Position numbers and translations under genes: made by a program
Part shown: in pieces, positions 49,480-64,000 of the stretch
How positions within the stretch are numbered: position 1 is the first letter of the stretch
Layout: every line of letters starts with the position of its first letter
Assembly (NCBI GenBank): GCA_025642075.2
Contig: JAODUO010000968.1
Span: 36,001 to 100,000, forward strand
Direction of reading: 5' to 3'
DNA length: 64,000 bases
DNA from: Ridgeia piscesae
Taxonomy: Eukaryota; Annelida; Polychaeta; Sabellida; Siboglinidae
Notes under the pieces: model-generated
The model's input: the letters and a program-made list of their open reading frames with translations, nothing else
Told to the model about the DNA's origin: nothing
The model's database searches: none

Positions 49480-50830
49480 ACTAATTGTAACCCCAAAAAT
49501 GGTAGCTAAGAAAATATGGGATATGAAGGATAATAAATCACCTGGAGTGGATTGGATTCCTCCCAAATTACTATTAGCTAGAACAAATTAGCATGCCGTT
49601 TGCAACAGTGTTCAATTTGTTATTAGAGGAGGGAGTAGTTCCGTTAGAATGGAAAGAAGCAAACATTATACCATTATTTAAAAAGGATCAAGAAACAAAT
49701 TAGAAAACAAGAGACCAGTGAATTTAACATCGGTGATTTGCAAACTATTAGAAAGACTAATTTATGATCACTTGGTTGATTTTCTTGTTAAAAATAACTT
49801 GATGGGTTTCTAAAAGCGAAATTTGCTTAACAAATATGTTATGTTTTTGGAAGATGTCACAAAGCGGGTAGATGAAGGATCACCAGTAGATATAATATAC
49901 TTAGATTTAAAAAAAGCCTTTGACAAAGTGCCACATCAAACATTACTACTTAAACTAAAGGCCCATGTCATAGGAAATGGTATGATTAACTGGATAGAAA
50001 AATGGCTTATTGATAGAAGACAAAGAGTAGTAGTTGATGGGGAGGTTTCAAACAGGTAATCGGTTTTGAGTGGAGTACCGCAGGGATCAGTATTGGGACC
50101 TATTTTATTCTTAATGTATATCAATGATTTGGATGATGACATAACAAGCAAGGTGTTGAAGTTTGCGGACGATACAAAAGTGTTTAGAAAAATTTAAAGT
50201 GATGCAGATAGACAGAAATTCCAAGATGATCTGAATAAGTTGACCGAATGGTCTGAGAAATGGCAAATGCTGTTTACTTTTGGGAAGTGTAAGTGCCTCC
50301 ATTCAGGATATGGGAATGAAGACGCACAGTATACAATGGGTGATACTCTACTAAATACCATCGTAAAGGACAAGAACTTAGGGTGAACTATTAGTGCTGA
50401 TATGAAGGTATCAGAGCAGTGTGGAATTGCAGCAGCGAAGGGAAACCAAAAACTCCGGAATATTAGTTATGAAATGCGTCTAAAAGAATGTGGATTAACA
50501 ACACTAGAAACCAGGAGACTGAGAGGTGATCAAATAGAAATGTTTAAAATATTGAATGGGTATGAAAATATTGACAGCAATATTTTTTATTGGTTAAGGA
50601 AAAGAGAAGGACTAGAGGACATTGAATTACATTAGCAAAGAAGCAGTGTAGACTAAATATTAAAAAATTATAATTTTCACAAAGAGCAGTAACTGAATGA
50701 ACACATTATCAGCTGACTGTGTAGGTGCTAGTAGTGTTAATATGTTTAAAAATAAAATCGACATTATACCTAAAAAGGGCGAGGTACATTTACATAGATA
50801 GGTTAGACTCTCGATAAGCCAAAGGGCTTC
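49480..50830 (+). pseudogene. Decayed non-LTR retrotransposon (jockey/CR1-like reverse transcriptase)
   Basis: In order, with frame breaks: [59 protein letters not shown] and LKFADDTKV, with the FADD catalytic box near 50162-50173, then a C-terminal SYEMRLKECGLTTLETRRLR block. These are the reverse-transcriptase blocks of a jockey-superfamily LINE. The copy is 5' truncated, has several in-frame stops and frameshifts, and appears to have lost the segment between GIAAAKGNQ and the C-terminal block. It is inactive. Confidence 0.92.
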
Positions 50831-51112
50831 ATTGTCCACCTGCCATCTAGAGTTGATTCTCTAGGTGGCAATCTTGTTCAATCTTGTTAATGATACTGAC
50901 ATAGCATCGATCCATTATTGTCAGCATGCCTCCATTACCAACAATACCCCAATTTGCATTACCTTCTTATGATATAGTTGTATGTTGAAAACAACAGGAC
51001 ACCTTGTGACTTGATTCGGTAAACAACTTTCGCCGGGTCGTCACATTCGAAGACCATCTGTGACAATGACAGTTTCGTCTTCGTGCTGAACAATGCCTTG
51101 AGTCCGTATTCA

Positions 51113-51210
51113 CACACACACGCACGCACACGCACACGCACACCACACGCACGCACACGCACACGCACACGCACACGCACACGCACACGCACACGCACAC
51201 CACACGCACG
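51113..51210. repeat. (CACACG)n simple repeat
   Basis: Alternating CACACG/CACGCA units with two CACCACACG interruptions. Confidence 0.95.
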
Positions 51211-51507
51211 ATGACACTATCAGCGACTGTGTAGGGCTGACGGTTACAAGCACAACACACGACAACGCAACAGCGAGACATTCTACAAGCACAGGACTCC
51301 AAGCCAAGCTCATTGCCACACGCACAGCACTGCCACGCACACGTCACACGTACATGACACGACACGCATCGATCCATTGCACACGCACTCCATACCACAA
51401 CCCCACATCATACACTTCTACTCAGGCATTTGACAAACACACAGGACACCACTATTCACAACTCGCCGGCGCACACAAACCACGTACACAACATTCTCTA
51501 CTGCAAC

Positions 51508-51636
51508 ACACCACACACACACACACCACCACACCACACACACACACACACACACCACACCACACACACACACACACACACACCACACACACACACCACC
51601 ACACACACACACACACACACCACACCACACGCACAC

Positions 51637-51666
<30 letters not shown>
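51508..51666. repeat. (CA)n with CACCACA interruptions
   Basis: CA dinucleotide array broken by repeated ACCACACC variants; reading frames across it are artefacts. Confidence 0.95.
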
Positions 51667-51667
<1 letters not shown>

Positions 51668-51744
51668 AGGCGGAAAGAAAAAACCAACAATGCCATCAAC
51701 AATAGCCCCATCCCCTCACCGGCAAACAAGTAGAAAGTAAGTTC

Positions 51745-52380
51745 TTATATAGCGCAGTGTCAAATCTTCATAATTGCTCAGCGGGCTTTACACTTTATTC
51801 CCGGGAAGATCTGTTCAATGGAACACCATCTCGACTGCTCTGGGAGGCGGGTACGGCATGTCCATCTTCGAGAAGAACGAGGTCATTGGAGGATGTTCAT
51901 GCGTACACGGTGGAATTAATCATGAACTCCAAATAGCCGTCCAAATTTTCATGCCATCTGCTAATGAAACTGCATCTTCTATCTGGACGGTTGCCCGAGC
52001 GAAGTTGCATCTTTCGTAAACAGATCCAGGAAGTTTGGAATAATTCCGTTGCCATTTGACATGTCGCAAATCGCCCCATGTTTTGATTTCACAATTTCTT
52101 CATCACAAAACGCTGCGTTGAGATAACAACACAAGTTGACGTTTCCGTAGATATCGTTTATCTCCAACGTGATGACTGTGGGCTTCCAGACTTTCAGGGC
52201 ATTGCAATAATAAACAAATTCCAATAATCCCAACAATTTTGATATAGGTGGGTGAAAGGTCAATTTAGAATAAGAAAGGAGCAACGTGAGTATAGTACTC
52301 CAAAGTGAACACAAAATGTTGACAAATTCTGCTCTTTGTGTACATTTTTCGGCCGAGCCTGTAAACGTGTGGTTTATCAA
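51745..52380 (-). pseudogene. Decayed coding sequence of unknown family
   Basis: The minus strand reads well as protein from 52380 to about 52000 (KVWKPTVITLEINDIYG, NVNLCCYLNAAFCDEEIVKS, NGIIPNFLDLFTKDAT). After a one-base frameshift it continues as VQIEDAVSLADGMKIWTAIW, then PPMTSFFSKMDMPYPPPRAV. The second part has three in-frame stops (TGA, TGA, TAA), each one substitution from a sense codon. The segment ends beside TTATATAGCGCAGTG, a motif typical of retroposed tails. I do not recognise the protein family. It may be a processed pseudogene or part of a mobile element. Confidence 0.6.
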
Positions 52381-52384
52381 TATA

Positions 52385-53875
52385 TATATATTCTAATTTT
52401 GTTTTGGACGAGAGATGGGTGAGTGGCTTCGATCCTATCCAAATTCGTTTTTGATTATTGAAATTCGTTATATTTACAAACCCCCTTAGTCCTGTTTCTT
52501 ATAGTTTTATCAACGTATTATCGAGATACTTTACTATAGTGGTTAAACAATTCTACGATCTCAACATGGGACAACCCACTCCTCTTAGTCTCTTGTTTTC
52601 TATGGCGGTCAATATACAAAGGACAACCAAAAATAGCACGAGGTGTCCACTATCCCCAAAATCAGGACCCGTGTGCCTCGACTAACTTAATAGCAAAACT
52701 AGGTATCGAGACGGTTGGATTTTGTGGTATTCATAATACCATCAAGTTACGTTGCTCTTAGCTCTGACGGGACTATCTTTTAAGAAATTGCGTACATTAC
52801 GAAGAATCCCTTCCGCGATATTCTATTGAATTGTTTGTTACGTAACAATCTATGACATAATATTTGTGTCAATACAACTAGTATCGGGATGCAATAATAC
52901 ACCACTACACATATTCCTAAGAGGTCAAGCTTCCGTATATTTGTATATACAGCAAATCCCCATGAATTAATTCTTCAGATGTTAAGCATATTGCTATACG
53001 TGATTGCAGTGAGCACGAAACAATGATACCAAATAGCATTCGTACTAACACAATTTACCAAGTTCACGCGACATATATGAGTTGTAAATAAATATTTATT
53101 CGTGTTTGTACATTTTGTGCATGTAGGGCCTATTGCTTTTCACTACATATAATTCCCGTAACGGCAAACGTTCAATGAATTTACACTTAACTCTAAGATA
53201 TCTAACACCCGTGAAACATTGAAGATTGTCTCTTGCAGAACGGTGTTCAAATGTATGTACAGCTGATACCAAGTTTACAATAAATGTTATTTTGATCGAA
53301 GTACAGATACACAGCTGCATTCTAGAAAACACACCGACCTACATTTGTAAATGGAAATTCTTCTTCTTCCATATACCGCCAAATAGCAAGTTGCCGAGGG
53401 CACAGGCGGAAGAACATGGCGGCGAACAGGAATTTTTTTTGTATTTAAGGTGCAATATGTTAGAACAGTAATTAGCTTGTAAAGAGTAATATTTGCAAAA
53501 GAACTAGTTATGTCTAAAAAGGTGGACTAGGGCAAACTCTGGATATTGTTCTTAAATGCATCCAGACTGTTTTGATTTACAATGTGTTGTTGGAGGGAGT
53601 ATCAAATTCGAATGCTACTTGAGAAAAATTGAATATAAGTGGTAATTACATCTGGAATGATGGATAAGGTAAGACAAGGATGCTGTTTTCTATGACTATG
53701 TTTACATGAATAAGATATTGATACCGTCCGACTTCTTAAATAAACGTTTACCCTTTCTTTTTGAATGCGTTCATTCTCACACATTTCCACAATGATTCAT
53801 CCGAACAACATGCAACTGTACACAATTATAAATACAAGTTTATGTCTGACTGATTGTGATATTGCTTTGCGTTCG
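52385..53875. other. Intergenic, nothing recognised
   Basis: AT-rich sequence with no coding signal. TTTATT at 53095-53100 is an AATAAA on the minus strand and could be a distal polyadenylation signal for the GT49 gene, 1.6 kb beyond its stop. Confidence 0.4.
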
Positions 53876-53881
53876 TCTCGT

Positions 53882-54360
53882 GCGCTGTCGCGCTTACATT
53901 TTCCCGGTCGTTATAAACTTTCCGATTGACGTTTCTGCGCACGCGCGATAAATATAAAATCATCACTATGCAATGAAACGACAAAGCATTTTAGGTATAA
54001 ATGCTACGGGCTGTTCGTTAACTCTCCTGAGATGCTTACTTTGAAGAGTTGCTTAAAATGTCGCTGAATACAATAACATATTACGTTAGTTTAAATAACT
54101 TTCACGGATTATGGCGCACTACAGTCACGTGATTTACGCTTGCTATCGAAACATGCCTCAAAACTTGTTCATCTCGTGTTAATTTGCGACAAATAACTTT
54201 GCTGGGAGGTTATATACATCCTAACGAACAACCCGTAATATTTACATCATAATTGCGTTGTCCTTTCGCTGCACATTGATTATTTTACATTTACCGCGCA
54301 TGCGCAGAAACGTCAATCGGAACGTTTACATCGCCTGAAAAATGTAAGCGCTACAGCGCT
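53882..54360. mobile_element. Foldback MITE with long terminal inverted repeats
   Basis: The outer arms of about 150 bases are inverted copies of each other. GCGCTGTCGCGCTTACATTT on the left pairs with the right end read as AGCGCTGTAGCGCTTACATT, and both carry TTCCGATTGACGTTTCTGCG then CGCGC/TGCGCGG and GGGYTGTTCGTTA. The interior has no coding frame. Confidence 0.85.
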
Positions 54361-54702
54361 ACCATCAAATGCTCGTCATTACTAACATTAACAAGCTTCG
54401 TCTTGTTACATTATATCATTATTAGTCACAGCACCGACCGAAGTGAAGGTACTTCGTCAGTCACGTTAATGGCGTTAATCACGTTAATGGCGATTATGAC
54501 GAAGATTTGTTTACGACATGATGTCGTCATCATGCACGCGCAGCCGATATAAATGGCCGCTGCCAGACGTATTGGCATGCCGCATTATAATAAATTAAAT
54601 CTGTGTTTCGTAACTCGATAACTTTGGCAAAGCGGGTGAACTTGATTTGGGACAGGTGAAGCGTCAAATTTTCGACTAGAAGGACAGTCACAACAGGTGA
54701 CT

Positions 54703-62903
<8,201 letters not shown>

Positions 62904-63111
62904 CTAGAAATAACCAACGTTAATCAATATTAACTGACACTGAATCACGGGGATACAGTAATCACAAGTACCTTCCATATTTTCCATTAATGATCATCCG
63001 TCAGCCATTTTCGTCTTGTGAGTTTGGGAAATGAAACCAATGCTCAGTGAAGGTGTTCCTCTGTTTCTGTGTGTGGGGTATTTTACTTCCCGGATGCGTG
63101 GATACCAGATA

Positions 63112-63228
63112 AAAGAGATCGACTGCTTTTAGATAAACATCCGAAAGATACATGCAAACTAAGATGAACGAAATTGACAGTTTTAACACAGCTTCCGGCC
63201 GGTGGATCGTGAGAAAGTATATCGTGCG

Positions 63229-63273
<45 letters not shown>

Positions 63274-63394
63274 TGAAAATATGACGCACGAGGTACTTTC
63301 TCACGATCCACCGGCCGGAAGCTGTGTTAAAACTGTCAATTTCGTTCATCTTAGTTTGCATGTATCTTTCGGATGTTTATAAAACAGTCGATCT

Positions 63395-63398
<4 letters not shown>
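63112..63398. repeat. Large near-perfect palindrome (foldback element)
   Basis: The left arm 63112-63232 and right arm 63281-63398 are reverse complements over about 118 bases with very few mismatches. They are separated by about 48 bases of mostly AT repeat. Both arms contain CTTCCGGCCGGTGGATCGTG. A further AT tract follows at 63399-63455. Confidence 0.95.
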
Positions 63399-63455
<57 letters not shown>

Positions 63456-63456
<1 letters not shown>

Positions 63457-64000
63457 ATTTTATTTGCGTACAGTTATGAATAGGATTTATACGAAACAAT
63501 TACCAGATAGCTCGGTTTAGTTAGAAACTAAATGACGTAGCACACGTTCACATTTTGAAGTATTGTGTCTAACAATATCGTTGCCATGCCAACACCGCCT
63601 TGTTGATGATTCGTACCACTTCGCGGCAGAACAACAGCAATTGTTGAGATTCGATGAAGTTACCATGTGATCATAAACGAGTCAGCTTGGAGAACGGACC
63701 ACTCAGCTGTATACATAGAGAGGGGGCGTAATGCTAAAGGTCTATTTGACATTAGCCATGGCCGCCATATTGTTGTCCCTATTTTCATGTATAATGATTG
63801 TGCCGCCATTCTATTTTACCCACATTACGCATGGCGTCCGTACGCAACGATCGCGTTTTTTCATGAATCTACAGTGTTGTCACTGCCCTTAAAAATCATC
63901 CTCTGACATCTATTATCGTCGGTTTTGGGAAAGCAAGATGACGGACGCCCATGTAAATGACCTATAGAGCAGTGGATTGGACGTAACTGAGCATACTCAC
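63456..64000. other. Window end; possible regulatory segment
   Basis: No exon is assigned. Two GCCGCCAT motifs (around 63760 and 63802) fit the YY1 core, which often marks animal promoters or first exons, but no gene start is identifiable. Confidence 0.3.

Noticed and set aside
49125..49496. 123-codon minus-strand frame beside the LINE
   Set aside because: No recognisable motif; the opposite strand leads directly into the LINE fragment, so this is probably element or flank sequence read backwards.
63570..63665. Minus-strand segment with helical-looking residues (QQLLLFCREVVRIINKAVLAW) as a possible upstream GT49 exon
   Set aside because: It lacks the expected LVTQ.S and W.GPIS-preceding residues and has no donor in the right phase.

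Overview
This window is nuclear DNA from an animal. The genes are split into short exons by GT-AG introns, the introns are long and repeat-rich, and there is no operon structure. The repeats are many and varied: micro- and minisatellites, tRNA-derived SINEs, fragments of two LINE types, TTAA-flanked elements and foldback elements. Together with gene products that align along their length with vertebrate families, this suggests a marine invertebrate, most likely a mollusc or other spiralian. The species cannot be fixed from the sequence, and the clade is an inference.

Layout. (1) 93-1593, plus strand: the last three coding exons of a ZNF330 (NOA36) homologue. Its 5' part lies before the window. 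(2) About 1.6-6.1 kb: intergenic, with a large cluster of simple repeats (4.49-5.70 kb). (3) 6166-44693, plus strand: a complete GRAF-type Rho GTPase-activating protein (ARHGAP26/10/42 group). I reconstructed 26 coding exons. All splice phases agree, and the total is 2397 nt, or 798 residues, with the order BAR, PH, RhoGAP, Ser/Pro-rich linker, SH3. (4) About 44.7-54.7 kb: 3' flank of GRAF, a 25-copy 35-bp minisatellite, a SINE, a decayed jockey/CR1-like LINE and a decayed unknown coding sequence. (5) 62903-54703, minus strand: the last seven exons of a glycosyltransferase of the LARGE/B4GAT1 family (GT49), including its DxD motif. The gene converges on GRAF, and its 5' part lies upstream (beyond the window or unrecognised).

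Functional links. The three genes act in separate processes: ribosome-associated/nucleolar zinc-finger protein, membrane-curvature-linked Rho/Cdc42 GAP, and Golgi matriglycan-type glycosylation. I see no sign that they form a pathway.

Most unusual signals. The GRAF gene carries tandem copies of its own 5' splice site after three different exons (3, 16 and 25). The array after exon 25 holds eleven donor-like sites in an open frame at the n-Src-loop position of the SH3 domain. Exon 18 and the intron after it appear again as a corrupted second copy at 33.9-34.56 kb, probably an assembly error. A 1.3-kb terminal-inverted-repeat element with 4-bp flanking repeats and a cysteine-rich ORF sits inside an intron of the GT49 gene. 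A 25-copy minisatellite, an 11-copy array and a 78-copy array place runs of splice-site-like motifs in or near GRAF. Most of the long open frames in the window are artefacts of minisatellites and are not reported as genes.
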